A DNA stretch of 64,000 nt. It comes from Paracoccaceae bacterium (lineage in GTDB: Bacteria; Pseudomonadota; Alphaproteobacteria; Rhodobacterales; Rhodobacteraceae). Of the stretch, positions 26,707 through 36,278 are shown piece by piece (within the stretch, counting starts at the first letter, position 1; the number at the start of each line of letters is the position of its first letter). The translations under genes were made by a program, and so were the position numbers. The notes under the pieces are model-generated. The model ran no database searches. It was given only the letters and a program-made list of their open reading frames with translations, and was not told the origin of the DNA. The stretch is from positions 62,001-126,000 of the forward strand of contig JAIOYF010000010.1 of assembly GCA_021741245.1 (NCBI GenBank), written 5' to 3'.

Positions 26707-26764
26707 AAAATCCTTGCAAGGATTTTGCAAATCTTTTTGAAAAGATTTGCGGACCTGCGGTCCG
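26707..26764. repeat. Three-hairpin intergenic element, copy 1
   Basis: Three abutting inverted repeats: a perfect 20-nt palindrome AAAATCCTTG/CAAGGATTTT (26707-26726); an 11-bp stem GCAAATCTTTT/AAAAGATTTGC around TG (26727-26750); and GGACC/GGTCC around TGC (26751-26763). It abuts the stop of the 76-residue gene at 26765. Copies with other stem sequences but the same layout are at 42151 and 50338. Confidence 0.8.
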
Positions 26765-26995
26765 TCACTCCAACATGCGAACCGGCTGGCGGTTGCAAAA
26801 GATGACAAACTGACCAGCATTTTCCACAACGCGAAAGCCACGTCGCCTGACCTCGTAAAAGAACCTCTCCCGCCCGATCAGACGGTCAACATCGGTGATC
26901 TTGCGGCGCACGATCCCCCCTTCGGCCGCACTTTTGGCCGAAAACATTTGTACGATCCACCGATCCGGGGAAATCACGGCGTCGTCTTTCCGCAT
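26765..26995 (-). CDS. Conserved small protein of unknown function
   Basis: A 76-residue protein, MRKDDAVISPDRWIVQMFSA... ending FVIFCNRQPVRMLE. It is arginine-rich in the middle (GRERFFYEVRRRGF) and looks like a small alpha/beta domain. Proteins of this kind in Rhodobacterales are sometimes labelled phosphoribosylanthranilate isomerase, but at this length it cannot be a TIM-barrel enzyme, so I reject that name. The ATG is at 26995. It lies in the fumC-downstream cluster and is followed directly by a three-hairpin element. Confidence 0.65.
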   Translation of the reverse strand: MRKDDAVISPDRWIVQMFSAKSAAEGGIVRRKITDVDRLIGRERFFYEVRRRGFRVVENAGQFVIFCNRQPVRMLE

Positions 26996-27056
26996 GGGCC
27001 ACCTCGCTGATCCTGTTGGATCTAGCAGGACACGGTAAATGCGGAGTTAAGACGTT

Positions 27057-27236
27057 TTATTCTGACTCGCGCTCATGGGCGGCAAGATCGCGGCTCGCTT
27101 TGTCGGCCCGTGCCTTTTCCAGATCGCGTTCGGCCTTGCTGCGCCCGAATTTGACTGCGTTTTCATCGCCCTTGCTGCGGGCGGCCTTTCGGGCCGCCTG
27201 CTTTTTTACCATGCGAAGATTGACGATCTCGGCCAC
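27057..27236 (-). CDS. DUF4169-type small basic protein, coupled to fumC
   Basis: A 59-residue protein not marked by a long frame. It starts with GTG two nucleotides after the fumC stop: (M)AEIVNLRMVKKQAARKAA..., then KFGRSKAERDLEKARADKAS and a short acidic end. The pattern is the DUF4169 type, a basic, helical small protein of unknown function. A weak ribosome-binding sequence lies within the end of fumC, so translation is likely by coupling. Confidence 0.72.
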   Translation of the reverse strand: MAEIVNLRMVKKQAARKAARSKGDENAVKFGRSKAERDLEKARADKASRDLAAHERESE

Positions 27237-27238
27237 GT

Positions 27239-28633
27239 TCAGCTCTTTGGGCCGATCATATCTTCGGGGCGCACGACGCGGTCAAAGGTTTCGGCATCGA
27301 CAAAGCCAAGGGCAATCGCCTCTTCCTTCAGCGTCGTGCCGTTCTTATGCGCGGTCTTGGCCACTTTGGTGGCATTGTCATAGCCGATGGTCGGGGCAAG
27401 GGCGGTCACCAGCATCAGGCTTTCCTTCATCAACCTGTCGATCCGCGCGGTGTTGGCCTGCGTTCCCACCACCATGTTATCGGTGAAAGAGCCCGCCGCA
27501 TCACCCAAAAGCTGCATGGATTGCAAGACGTTATAGCTCATCATCGGGTTGTAGACATTCAGTTCGAAATGCCCCTGCGATCCGGCAAAGCCGATGGCTG
27601 CGTCATTGCCCATGACATGTGCGCAGACCATGGTCAGCGCCTCTGCCTGTGTCGGGTTCACCTTGCCGGGCATGATCGACGAGCCCGGTTCATTCTCGGG
27701 CAAGATCAACTCGCCCAAGCCCGAGCGGGGACCGGAGCCCAAGAGCCGCAGGTCATTGGCGATCTTGAACAGGCTTGCCGCCACGGTTTTGAGCGCGCCC
27801 GAGAACATGACCATCGCATCATGCGCCGCCAGCGCCTCAAACTTGTTGGGGGCAGTGACAAAGGGCAGATCCGTGATCTCGGCGATGGCTGCCGCCACGC
27901 GGCTGTCCCAGCCGACGCGCGTGTTGAGGCCCGTGCCCACGGCGGTGCCGCCTTGGGCCAGCTCATAGATATCGGGCAGGCACATCTTGACCCGCGCAAT
28001 CCCTTTTTCGACCTGCTTGGCATAGCCGCCGAATTCCTGCCCAAGGGTCAGGGGGGTGGCATCTTGCGTATGGGTGCGGCCGATCTTGATGATATCCTTG
28101 AACTCTTCCGCCTTGGCTGCCAATGCGGCATGCAGCTTTTCCAGCCCCGGCAGCAGCACATCGCGCGCCATCATGCCAATGGCCACATGCATCGCAGTGG
28201 GGAAAGTATCGTTTGAGGATTGCCCCATGTTCACATGGTCATTGGGGTGAACTGGCTTTTTGCTGCCCATAACGCCGCCAAGCACTTCAATCGCGCGGTT
28301 CGAGATCACCTCATTGGCGTTCATGTTCGACTGGGTGCCCGACCCGGTTTGCCACACCACCAAGGGGAAGTTGTCGTCAAACTTGCCTTCGATCACCTCT
28401 TGCGCCGCCGCCGCGATTGCAGCCCCCAGATCCGCCGAGATATCGCCCTGATCGATATTGACCAGTGCACAGGCCTTTTTGATCACGCCAAGCGCGCGGA
28501 TGATGGCCACAGGCTGGCGTTCCCAGCCAATCGGGAAGTTGATGATGGAGCGCTGCGTTTGCGCGCCCCAGTACTTATCTGCGGGAACCTCGAGCGGGCC
28601 AAAGCTGTCGGTCTCTGTGCGGGTTGCGGACAT
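27239..28633 (-). CDS. fumC: Class II fumarate hydratase FumC
   Basis: The oxygen-stable, iron-free fumarase of the TCA cycle, 464 residues, homotetrameric. Motifs: [10 protein letters not shown] near residue 20, [21 protein letters not shown] with the active-site His, and the signature loop [13 protein letters not shown] near 320. ATG 28633 is preceded by AGGAGG at good spacing. Two small genes follow closely downstream and sspB lies upstream on the same strand. Confidence 0.96.
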   Translation of the reverse strand: MSATRTETDSFGPLEVPADKYWGAQTQRSIINFPIGWERQPVAIIRALGVIKKACALVNIDQGDISADLGAAIAAAAQEVIEGKFDDNFPLVVWQTGSGTQSNMNANEVISNRAIEVLGGVMGSKKPVHPNDHVNMGQSSNDTFPTAMHVAIGMMARDVLLPGLEKLHAALAAKAEEFKDIIKIGRTHTQDATPLTLGQEFGGYAKQVEKGIARVKMCLPDIYELAQGGTAVGTGLNTRVGWDSRVAAAIAEITDLPFVTAPNKFEALAAHDAMVMFSGALKTVAASLFKIANDLRLLGSGPRSGLGELILPENEPGSSIMPGKVNPTQAEALTMVCAHVMGNDAAIGFAGSQGHFELNVYNPMMSYNVLQSMQLLGDAAGSFTDNMVVGTQANTARIDRLMKESLMLVTALAPTIGYDNATKVAKTAHKNGTTLKEEAIALGFVDAETFDRVVRPEDMIGPKS

Positions 28634-28726
28634 GTGCAAGCCTCCTGAATTTCGCTTGCCAGTCCATAAAACGGGAAGGCTCTGAAATCAATCAGCATAC
28701 CGTCGCATACCTAAACAGCGAGGCAT

Positions 28727-29188
28727 TTATTGTTTGCGGAACTTGTCCAGACTGACAACTTCGGCCGCGCCATGTGGGGGCGGATCCTCATCATCGTCGT
28801 CGTCTTGATCGTCGTCCTCATCCTCGTCATCGTCCGAATGGCTTTCAAAGCGCAAGCCAAACTCCACCGATGGGTCAACAAAGGTCCGGACAGCATCAAA
28901 GGGAATGATCAAGGGCTCTGGCTGGTTGCCAAAGTTCAGCGTGACCGAGAACCCGTCATCCGTCACGTCCAGATTTTCGAACCAATGCTGAATGACAATG
29001 GTCATTTCATTGGGATAGCGCGCCTTAAGCCAGTCGGCGATGGCCACATCCGGGTGCGTGGTGTCGAAGGTGATGAAGAAATGATGCGCGCCGGGCAAAC
29101 CGTTTGCGCCGACGTCTTCCAGCACTGACTGGATCAGGCTTCGCATCGCGCGGTGCATCAAATTGCCGTAGTCGATCGAACGCGCCAT
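28727..29188 (-). CDS. sspB: ClpXP adaptor SspB
   Basis: Stringent starvation protein B homologue, 153 residues, which tethers ssrA-tagged and other substrates to ClpXP. The N-terminal SspB fold (MARSIDYGNLMHRAM; HHFFITFDTTHPDV; MTIVIQHWFENL) is followed by a very acidic linker (about 115-137, Asp/Glu runs) and a C-terminal ClpX-binding peptide VVSLDKFRK. The start is the ATG at 29188. It precedes fumC, a common order in Rhodobacterales. Confidence 0.92.
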   Translation of the reverse strand: MARSIDYGNLMHRAMRSLIQSVLEDVGANGLPGAHHFFITFDTTHPDVAIADWLKARYPNEMTIVIQHWFENLDVTDDGFSVTLNFGNQPEPLIIPFDAVRTFVDPSVEFGLRFESHSDDDEDEDDDQDDDDDEDPPPHGAAEVVSLDKFRKQ

Positions 29189-29262
29189 CAAAAACCTCGT
29201 ATTCTCTTGGGGTCAGCATAGGGAATTTACCCCCGAAGGGAAGGGGGCGGCGTACGGCTTTT

Positions 29263-30525
29263 TTACCCGGCCTTCAGTCCCGTGAAAAACAACGATGCCC
29301 CGGTCGAAATCACCAGCACCAGCCACAGCGGGCGGTGAAATCGCAACAAAAGCAGCGCGCAGAGGCATGACAGGCCCAAAGCCAGAAGGTGCAGGCTGGC
29401 AACCTCGGGCAGGGGAAACTGCACCGGGCCAAAGCGGAAAGTTGCCAATCGCGCAAACAAAAAGTGCAGGGCAAACCAGAGCGACAGATTGGCGATCACC
29501 CCCACCACTGCCGCCATGATGGCGGAGAGGGCGCCCGCGATTCGGGGCGCGCCTGTCAGTCGTTGCAGATAGGGCGCGCCAAGGAAAATCCAAAGAAAAC
29601 AGGGAATAAAGGTCATCCAAAGGGCAATGCCTGCTGCCGCCAAGCCCAAGGGGATGCCGCCTTGGCCATGGCCGCCCATATAGGCCACGAACTCTGTCAC
29701 CAGAATCAAGGGCCCTGGCGTGGTTTCGGCAAGGCCGAGCCCTGCCATCATCTGTTGCGTGGTCAGCCAACCTTTGGTTGCCACGACGTCTTGCGCCATC
29801 CACGCCAGCACGGCGTAGGCCCCGCCAAAGGTCACGACGGCCAGTTTTGAAAAGAACCAGCCGATCTCGAACAACAATCCGCCTTTGACCCAAAGCGCGC
29901 CAAGCGGCAGCATCCAAAGACCGCCCCAGAGTGCCAAGGTGCGCAGGCTGTTGGTCGCCTGCGGGGTGACTTTGGTGGTGGGAATGGCTTGTGCCCCTTG
30001 CGTTTGGGCATAGCCCCAGATCCCGGCCGCAAGGATGATCAGGGGGAACGGCAGATTGAAGAAAAAGAGGGCGACGAAGGCAAGGCCCGCGATCACCCAT
30101 GCCCCCCTGTCGCGCAGGGCCTTGCGGGAAACGCGGATCAGGGCCTCGACCACAATGGCGATGACGGCGGCCTGTACACCTAGAAAACCCGCCTGCACAA
30201 AGGGGATATCGCCAAAGGCGGCATAGGCCATGGACAGGGCGAGCACGACAAGGGCCCCGGGCAGCACAAACAGCCCCCCGGCGATCACCCCGCCCAAGGT
30301 TCCCTTGACGCGCCACCCCGCCCATGTGGCCAATTGCATCGCCTCGGGCCCCGGAAGCAGCATGCAAAACGACAGGGCTGAAAGATAATCTTTCTCGGTC
30401 AGCCACTTACGCTCATCCACCAGCACCCGGTGCATCAGGGCGATTTGCGCCGCCGGACCGCCAAAGGACAAAAGCCCGATGCGGGCAAAGACGCGGGCCA
30501 CCTCGGCAAGTGAGAGGGTTTGCAT
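29263..30525 (-). CDS. chrA: Chromate transporter ChrA family
   Basis: A 420-residue membrane protein with two CHR domains, each opening with a GG-P motif (LLSFGGPAAQIALMH near residue 20; VVTFGGAYAVLAWMA near 230) and a later LPGPEAMQLA / TTPGPLILVTEF segment. ChrA proteins export chromate or other oxyanions using the membrane potential. About ten to twelve helices are expected. The start ATG at 30525 is clear. Immediately upstream is a very AT-rich stretch (about 30545-30595), unlike the rest of the window, probably holding its promoter. It is a single gene without a chrB partner here. Confidence 0.88.
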   Translation of the reverse strand: MQTLSLAEVARVFARIGLLSFGGPAAQIALMHRVLVDERKWLTEKDYLSALSFCMLLPGPEAMQLATWAGWRVKGTLGGVIAGGLFVLPGALVVLALSMAYAAFGDIPFVQAGFLGVQAAVIAIVVEALIRVSRKALRDRGAWVIAGLAFVALFFFNLPFPLIILAAGIWGYAQTQGAQAIPTTKVTPQATNSLRTLALWGGLWMLPLGALWVKGGLLFEIGWFFSKLAVVTFGGAYAVLAWMAQDVVATKGWLTTQQMMAGLGLAETTPGPLILVTEFVAYMGGHGQGGIPLGLAAAGIALWMTFIPCFLWIFLGAPYLQRLTGAPRIAGALSAIMAAVVGVIANLSLWFALHFLFARLATFRFGPVQFPLPEVASLHLLALGLSCLCALLLLRFHRPLWLVLVISTGASLFFTGLKAG

Positions 30526-30944
30526 GGTCAGCCCCAGATTGTCAGCGAGGCGCGATATTTATGTATCATATTGATTTTATTATATAAAAATGAAAAACGA
30601 GACGGCTGACCAGCCATCCGGTTTGCCCGTTTGTCGCCTCGCATGCACCAAGTCCCTTTTGTCACTCTGCCAGCACCTGCGCGGCGATTGCCCCACTCTA
30701 TCCACATCGGCTGTGACAGTGGCAAGACAGAGCTTGAGCCCTTTGGCGGATTGTTCCGGTACCGCCTGCGCCGCGTTGAGCCGAAGGATACCCCGCCGGG
30801 TTTGGGGGCCCGGCGGGGAGGGGTTAGAGTGACGTGTGATTGCAAGCAGCACGTCAAAGGGGCGAAATGCCCCGCAAGCAACAAGGCCGTTGGGCCCATC
30901 AGCAGGTTTAGGGCAGATTCGTTTCGGATTGGTTAATCGCTGCT
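30526..30944. other. Intergenic region between apt and chrA
   Basis: About 420 nt without a convincing gene. The part nearest chrA is very AT-rich (TATATAAAA-like) and suits a promoter for chrA. A perfect 10-bp inverted repeat CCCCGCCGGG (30791-30800) / CCCGGCGGGG (30809-30818) lies in the middle but has no T-run. The short frames on both strands lack ribosome-binding sites and family likeness. Confidence 0.5.
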
Positions 30945-31478
30945 CTACAGTCCCTCAAATTCACATAAAGCGTGCACGGCCATCCCCATGGCCTCCAGCT
31001 TTTTGCGGCCGCCAAGGTCTGGCAGATCGACCACAAAGGCGCATCCGATCACCTGCGCGCCCAGTTTCTCGATCAGCTTGATCCCCGCCTCGGCCGTGCC
31101 GCCCGTGGCCAGAAGGTCATCAACCAAAAGGATTTTTTCGCCCGGACCCATGGCGTCGTCATGCACCTCGACCACGGCTTCGCCATATTCGAGCGTATAG
31201 GCCTGCGAAATCGTTTGCCCCGGCAGCTTGCCCTTTTTGCGGATCGGCACAAACCCGGTGGAGAGTTGATGGGCGACGGCCCCGCCAAGGATAAAGCCGC
31301 GCGCCTCCAGCCCCACGACCTTGTCGATGCGCATCCCGGCATAGGGGGCAAGCAGTTGATCCACGCACATGCGGAACCCGCGCGGGTCGGCGAAAAGGGT
31401 GGTGACATCGCGGAATAAGATCCCCTCATGCGGGAAGTCGACGATGGTGCGGATGTAGTCTTTGACGGTTTTTTGCAT
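30945..31478 (-). CDS. apt: Adenine phosphoribosyltransferase
   Basis: Converts adenine and PRPP to AMP. 177 residues, normal. Motifs: [14 protein letters not shown] near the N terminus, [16 protein letters not shown], and the PRPP-binding loop [13 protein letters not shown] at about 115-127. Its ATG lies 3 nt after the mtnP stop, so the pair is an operon: MtnP frees adenine from methylthioadenosine and Apt recovers it, a direct metabolic link. Confidence 0.95.
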   Translation of the reverse strand: MQKTVKDYIRTIVDFPHEGILFRDVTTLFADPRGFRMCVDQLLAPYAGMRIDKVVGLEARGFILGGAVAHQLSTGFVPIRKKGKLPGQTISQAYTLEYGEAVVEVHDDAMGPGEKILLVDDLLATGGTAEAGIKLIEKLGAQVIGCAFVVDLPDLGGRKKLEAMGMAVHALCEFEGL

Positions 31479-31481
31479 GGA

Positions 31482-32354
31482 TCAGCCTTTGAGAACACGG
31501 CCAGCGACCGCGTCGAGGGTGGAAAGAACGGTCGCGTCCCGCATATCGGGGGCGGTCATGATGGCCATGTCCAGCGCATGGTCGCAGCCATGCGGGCAGG
31601 GGGGCCGGGTGGGGCCCAGAAGGCCTGGCAAGCGGGCCAGCAGATTGCGCGCGTGGCCGGAGTTTTTTGCCATCGTTGCAACGACTTGCGCCACGTCAAC
31701 CGCGCCGTGATCCGGGTGCCAGCAATCGTAATCGGTGACCATGGCGATGCAGGCATAGCACAGTTCAGCCTCGCGGGCGAGTTTGGCCTCGGGCATGCCG
31801 GTCATCCCGATCAGATCGGCCCCCCAACTACGGTAAAGCCTGCTTTCGGCAAGGGTGGAGAACTGCGGCCCCTCCATCGCGACATAGGTGGCCCCCTCAT
31901 GCACGGTGACCCCAACGGCACGGCCAGCGCTTGCCGCCGCCGCCCCAAGACGCGGGCAGGTGGGGTGCGCAAAGCCGACATGGGCCACGCAACCCGTTCC
32001 AAAGAAAGACTTTTCACGCGCAAAGGTGCGGTCGATATATTGATCCACGATCACGAAATCGCCCGGCTTGTAATCCTCCCGCAGGGAGCCGACAGCAGAA
32101 ATGGCGATCACATCGGTGCAGCCAAGGCGCTTGAGCGCGTCGATATTGGCGCGGTAATTGACCGTGCTGGGCGAATGCACATGGCCGCGCCCGTGGCGGG
32201 GCAGAAAGGCCATGGCGACCCCGTTCAAACGACCCACCAAAACCTCATCCGAGGGCTTGCCCCATGGGGTTTTGACCTTGACCCAAGACGCGCCTTCCAG
32301 CCCGTCAATCTGATAAAGGCCCGAACCGCCGATGATGCCGATCATGGTATCCAT
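31482..32354 (-). CDS. mtnP: S-methyl-5'-thioadenosine phosphorylase
   Basis: A 290-residue nucleoside phosphorylase of the MTAP family that splits methylthioadenosine, a by-product of SAM use, into adenine and methylthioribose-1-phosphate. Motifs: IGIIGGSGLY at the N terminus, the phosphate-binding PRHGRGH, ISAVGSLREDY and the purine site YVAMEGPQFST and MTGMPEAKLAREAE. The frame is open to 32759 but the family start is MDTMIGIIGGSG (ATG 32354; ATG 32345 also possible). A closely related purine specificity (inosine analogue) cannot be excluded. Confidence 0.92.
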   Translation of the reverse strand: MDTMIGIIGGSGLYQIDGLEGASWVKVKTPWGKPSDEVLVGRLNGVAMAFLPRHGRGHVHSPSTVNYRANIDALKRLGCTDVIAISAVGSLREDYKPGDFVIVDQYIDRTFAREKSFFGTGCVAHVGFAHPTCPRLGAAAASAGRAVGVTVHEGATYVAMEGPQFSTLAESRLYRSWGADLIGMTGMPEAKLAREAELCYACIAMVTDYDCWHPDHGAVDVAQVVATMAKNSGHARNLLARLPGLLGPTRPPCPHGCDHALDMAIMTAPDMRDATVLSTLDAVAGRVLKG

Positions 32355-32476
32355 GTTCCCGTTTCCCTGTGCTTTGAGCATGCACCCTGCGTACACCCCC
32401 GATACACCCTTTGTGCTGACACGCCGCAGCTTAGGGTCAGGGGGCGCGCGGCGAAAGGGGCATCTGTTCCCGCGCC

Positions 32477-33904
32477 TTAAGCCGGGGTGGGGCGGGGTTG
32501 CAGGGGCGGGGCCAGATCGGCGGGCAGCGGGCAGATATAGGGCGTGACGGCCAGCCGCGCCGCATGTTCGGCCTTGGCTTCGGCCAGAAGGGCGGGGTTG
32601 GCAAACAGCATCTGGGCACAGCGCGCCATGGCCTTGGCCGCATGGGTCATGCCCTTGTGCGCGGCGGGGGATTTGCCTTGCGCCACGATTTGCCAGCTGT
32701 GCGCGGGCGTGCCGATGGCGTGGGTGGCCACCAAAACCTCGGTCGTGGGGACGGCCCATGTCACATCGGACACATCTGTGGAGCCGATCATCTTTTCCCC
32801 GCCGGGGCGCAGCGGGATCAGCCCGTCAAACAGCGCCTGATCCAGCCGTGGAATTTGGGCCACGCCGCGATAGGGGGAGGCGATGTCGGCAGGTGACAGG
32901 GTGGCCTGAATGGCGCGGGCGAAAGCGTGATCCGCCGCGTCAAAGGGCACGCCGCCGATTTCTTGCAACACGCGGTCCATGGTGCGGTCCATCACCTCGT
33001 TCACAAGGTTGTTCGAGACGGCGGAGAACACCCGCATCTCGACCGTGGTGTCGGTCATCAGGGCCGCGCCGCGGGCCACGTTCTTGACCCGCTCCACGAT
33101 CGACAGCATTTCGGCCAGTTGCAGCGCCCGGATGGAATAGCGCACCCGCGCCTTGGCCTGCACCACGTTTGGCGCGGGGCCGCCTGCATCCAGATAGGCG
33201 TAGTGGATGCGGGCATCTTGCGGCACGTGTTCGCGCAGGTAGTTGACGCCGACCGACATCAGCTCCACCGCATCAAGCGCCGAGCGGCCAAGATGGGGCG
33301 AGGCAGCGGCATGGGCGGCGCGGCCGTGGAAGGTGAAATCCATGCGGGTATTGGCAAGGCTTTCGGGATCATCGACGCGGGTCATGCAATCGGGGTGCCA
33401 TGTGATGGCGGCATCAACATCGGCAAAGGCCCCGTCGCGGACCATGAAGGTTTTGGCAGCGCCGCCTTCCTCGGCCGGACAGCCATAATAGCGCACCCGT
33501 CCCGGCGTTCCGGTTTCCGCCAGCCAGTCCTTGAGCGCACAGGCCGCCAGCAGGGCGGCGGAGCCGAGCAGGTTATGGCCACAGCCATGGCCGTTGCCGC
33601 CTGCCTCGATCGCGCGGGGTTCGGCAATGCCTGCTTCTTGGCTTAGGCCCGGCAGCGCATCGTATTCGCCAAGGATCGCGATGATCGGGCCGCCTGTGCC
33701 TGCCTCACCCATCACCGCCGTGGGGATGCCTGCCAGATTTTCGGTCAGGGCAAAGCCCTTTTGGCGCAGCATCTGCGCATGTTCGGCGCAAGAGCGGTAT
33801 TCGGCATAGAGCGTTTCGGGCATGCCCCAGACCCTGTCGGCAAGGCCGATCAGATCATCGCGGTGGTGGTCAATGTGATCGAGGATGGGGTGAGTGTTGC
33901 GCAT
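32477..33904 (-). CDS. M20 family amidohydrolase (AbgB-like)
   Basis: A 475-residue metal-dependent amidohydrolase resembling AbgB, the p-aminobenzoyl-glutamate hydrolase subunit. Metal-site motifs: GHGCGHNLLG near residue 108, GCPAEEGGAAK with the catalytic Glu pair near 147, and a His near the end (THAIGTPAHSW). The dimerisation domain includes FTFHGRAAHAAASPHLGRSALDA. Likely cytoplasmic, since no signal peptide is seen. Substrate is uncertain: folate breakdown product or another N-acyl amino acid. ATG 33904 is used; a TTG at 33916 is in frame. Confidence 0.85.
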   Translation of the reverse strand: MRNTHPILDHIDHHRDDLIGLADRVWGMPETLYAEYRSCAEHAQMLRQKGFALTENLAGIPTAVMGEAGTGGPIIAILGEYDALPGLSQEAGIAEPRAIEAGGNGHGCGHNLLGSAALLAACALKDWLAETGTPGRVRYYGCPAEEGGAAKTFMVRDGAFADVDAAITWHPDCMTRVDDPESLANTRMDFTFHGRAAHAAASPHLGRSALDAVELMSVGVNYLREHVPQDARIHYAYLDAGGPAPNVVQAKARVRYSIRALQLAEMLSIVERVKNVARGAALMTDTTVEMRVFSAVSNNLVNEVMDRTMDRVLQEIGGVPFDAADHAFARAIQATLSPADIASPYRGVAQIPRLDQALFDGLIPLRPGGEKMIGSTDVSDVTWAVPTTEVLVATHAIGTPAHSWQIVAQGKSPAAHKGMTHAAKAMARCAQMLFANPALLAEAKAEHAARLAVTPYICPLPADLAPPLQPRPTPA

Positions 33905-33967
33905 GGGTCCCGCCAAAGCTTGTCTGGCGGGAGTTGAGCCGATCCCTTGGGCGAAGGCAACGCCCGT

Positions 33968-35932
33968 TTAGAGGGTGATGCGGAAGAGCGCAAACCCATC
34001 TGCGCCATCGCCTGCGGCCTCGATCTTCAGGCCGCGCGCCTGCACCTCGGGCAGATAGGCGGTGGCTTTGGGGCCGGTTTCAAACAGCACCGTCGCCCCG
34101 CCCGCTGGCGCAAAGCCCCAGTTGGCATCTGCGGCCGGGTTGATCGTGCCCTGATCCACGATATAGCGCACCAGCACGTCGCGGTTGGTGTCGGGGGCCT
34201 GCAAGATGGTGGTGGACGCCCCGGTGCCGGGGAATTGGCCGCCGCCGCCTGCGCGGTAATTGTTGGTGGCCACCACGAATTCAGCCGCCGGATCAACGGG
34301 GGCACCGTTGAACATCAGGTTGACGATGCGGTTTGCCCCCTCATTGATCACCGCCCCATCGGGGGCGAATTTCGAGGGTTGGGTGATGTCGATCTGATAA
34401 GTGACCCCGTCGATCACATCGAAGTTGTAGGAGGGGAAATCGGGGTTGATCAGGACCTGATCGGCCCCGCCGGGGGTGATCTGGTTGAACAGGCCTGCGC
34501 TGCGCTCCAACCAGTCTTTCAGCTGCGCGCCGGTGATGCGCACGGCTTGCAGCGTGTTGGGGTAAAGATAAAGGTCGGCCACGTTCTTGATCGCCACCGG
34601 GCCGATGGCGACATCGGTGTAATAGTCCGGTCCGCCGCGCCCGCCTGCCTTGAACGGGGCGGCCGCCGACAGGACCGGCAGGCCTGCGTGATCGGTGCCT
34701 TGCAGCAATTCGGTCACGCGGGCGGTCTGGGCGATGCTGACGATCTGCACCGAAGGGTCATCGGCCACCAACGCGAAATAGCTGTAAAGCGGGGCTGCGG
34801 TCTGGCCCACCTCGGCGCGGACATAGTCCAGCGTCTGGGCATGCGCCTCGGCGGTGGCGGCAATCGCGGGGGCGTAGTCGGTCGCAAGGGCGGTGATCGA
34901 GCGGTCCTCATTGCGCTGATAGATCGGGCGCAGGGTGGATTCGTGGCCCGCGATCGACCACGTGCCGCCGTCTTGCACCAGCATCAGGTCAATCATGCCC
35001 ATATGGCTGCCCCAGAACCCGGCCATGACGGCGGGTTTGCCCATCAGCGTGCCTGCGGCATTGTCGATGCCCTCGCCCTCAAAATCCTTGCCGGGGAATT
35101 GGCGGTGCTGGTGGCCGGTGACGATGGCGTCGATCCCGTCAACCGCCGCCAGATGCAGCGAGGCATTTTCCATCCCTTCGGCAAAGGGGGCGGCGTCAAT
35201 GCCCGAATGCGACAGGGCGATCACGATATCGGCGCCCGCCTCGCGCATTTGCGGGACCCAGGCGCGGGCGGCCTCGACAATGTCACGCAGGGCGAACTTG
35301 CCCTCCAGATGGCCGCGATCCCATTGCAAGATCTGCGGCGGCACAAAGCCGATCACCCCGATCTTGATGGGCAGCTTTGCGCCCGCGCCATCGGTCAACT
35401 CCCGCTCCAAGATCACATAAGGCGCGGTGTAAAGGTCATCCTCACGCGGGGTGGCGCCAAGCGTCTTGGCAAAATTGGCGCAGACGATGGGAAAGCCCGC
35501 CTTTGCATTCACCAGATCAAGAAAGGGCACGCCATAGTTGAACTCGTGGTTGCCAAGGGTGCCCGCATCAAAGCCAAGGCTGTTCATCCCTGCAATCACC
35601 GGATGGGTATCGCCCTCGTGCATGCCTTTGGCATAGGCGATGTAATCGGCCATCGGATTGCCCTGCATGTAGTCGCCATTGTCCACCGTCAGGGTATTGC
35701 CTGCCTCGGCCCGGATGGCGGCGATCAGGCTGGCGGTGCGGGCAAAGCCCATCGTGTCATTGGGTTTGTCGGCGTAGTAATCATAGGGGTGCACGTGGCA
35801 ATGCAGGTCGGTCGTGGCCAGAATGCGCAGATGCGCCTGCCCCGCCTGCGCACGCGCGGCAAAGGGGTGCAACAGCACAAGGCCGGTGGCGGTGGATGTC
35901 ATCAGGAATGTCCGGCGGGTCTGCAGGGTCAT
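33968..35932 (-). CDS. Periplasmic 2',3'-cyclic nucleotidase/3'-nucleotidase (CpdB-like)
   Basis: A 654-residue exported metallophosphatase. The N terminus [26 protein letters not shown] looks like a twin-arginine signal peptide, cleaved near residue 29. The calcineurin-like domain has [33 protein letters not shown] and [11 protein letters not shown], its metal ligands; the C-terminal 5'-nucleotidase domain has a [14 protein letters not shown] substrate-pocket segment. The closest named type is CpdB, which degrades cyclic and 3'-nucleotides to nucleosides for uptake. It is a single gene downstream of the flavin-reductase gene. Confidence 0.88.
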   Translation of the reverse strand: MTLQTRRTFLMTSTATGLVLLHPFAARAQAGQAHLRILATTDLHCHVHPYDYYADKPNDTMGFARTASLIAAIRAEAGNTLTVDNGDYMQGNPMADYIAYAKGMHEGDTHPVIAGMNSLGFDAGTLGNHEFNYGVPFLDLVNAKAGFPIVCANFAKTLGATPREDDLYTAPYVILERELTDGAGAKLPIKIGVIGFVPPQILQWDRGHLEGKFALRDIVEAARAWVPQMREAGADIVIALSHSGIDAAPFAEGMENASLHLAAVDGIDAIVTGHQHRQFPGKDFEGEGIDNAAGTLMGKPAVMAGFWGSHMGMIDLMLVQDGGTWSIAGHESTLRPIYQRNEDRSITALATDYAPAIAATAEAHAQTLDYVRAEVGQTAAPLYSYFALVADDPSVQIVSIAQTARVTELLQGTDHAGLPVLSAAAPFKAGGRGGPDYYTDVAIGPVAIKNVADLYLYPNTLQAVRITGAQLKDWLERSAGLFNQITPGGADQVLINPDFPSYNFDVIDGVTYQIDITQPSKFAPDGAVINEGANRIVNLMFNGAPVDPAAEFVVATNNYRAGGGGQFPGTGASTTILQAPDTNRDVLVRYIVDQGTINPAADANWGFAPAGGATVLFETGPKATAYLPEVQARGLKIEAAGDGADGFALFRITL

Positions 35933-36075
35933 GGCTTTACCTCGGGTTGGATGGGGCCTCTGACGGGCGGGTTATCCGGTCAAGGTAACAGAGTTGCGTC
36001 GGCTTTGCATGCTGCGGTTGCGCGCTGGGTCAGTCGGGCGCATTTTTCTGCACAAACCCGGTTGCGTCAGCGCGG

Positions 36076-36222
36076 TTAAAGGCCCCCCGATCCTTGGCCG
36101 CTCTGCCCATACGCCGCGTTTGTGCGGCCCGCTTGGCAATGGGCGATCAGGTGGCGCTCTGCGGCCGTGGGGGCGGCGGGGCCGGTTTGGGCCAGAAACT
36201 CGGCAATGGTTTTGAACGACAT
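36076..36222 (-). pseudogene. Possible gene remnant or 48-residue ORF
   Basis: Between the nucleotidase and flavin-reductase genes the minus strand reads MSFKTIAEFLAQTGPAAPTA... with coding-like composition, then turns into Gly/Gln-rich residues and stops after 48 codons. AAAGGG lies about 9 nt upstream. The first ~32 residues look like the N terminus of a larger protein cut short by a frameshift or deletion. It could also be a genuine short protein. The rest of this 346-nt gap (35933-36075 and 36223-36278) shows nothing else that I can support. Confidence 0.35.
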
Positions 36223-36278
36223 GATGCAACCCTTTGAACAGGCTCAGCCTGCCGGGATCGCGTTTGCGGTGCAAGGGG

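Noticed and set aside
26765..26995. Phosphoribosylanthranilate isomerase
   Set aside because: At 76 residues the protein is far too short for a TIM barrel and lacks its motifs.
30791..30818. Perfect 10-bp inverted repeat as a terminator of apt
   Set aside because: No T-run follows on either strand, and it lies over 100 nt from apt.
32355..32759. N-terminal extension of the mtnP frame
   Set aside because: The added residues overlap the end of the amidohydrolase in another frame and do not occur in the family.
33947..36079. A 710-residue open frame on the plus strand
   Set aside because: It lies antisense to the nucleotidase gene, whose motifs and signal peptide are clear. Long antisense frames are common in GC-rich DNA.
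35972..36274. A 100-residue Arg/Pro-rich frame on the minus strand
   Set aside because: Composition is typical of an out-of-frame read of GC-rich DNA; the 48-residue frame in the same place is more coding-like.
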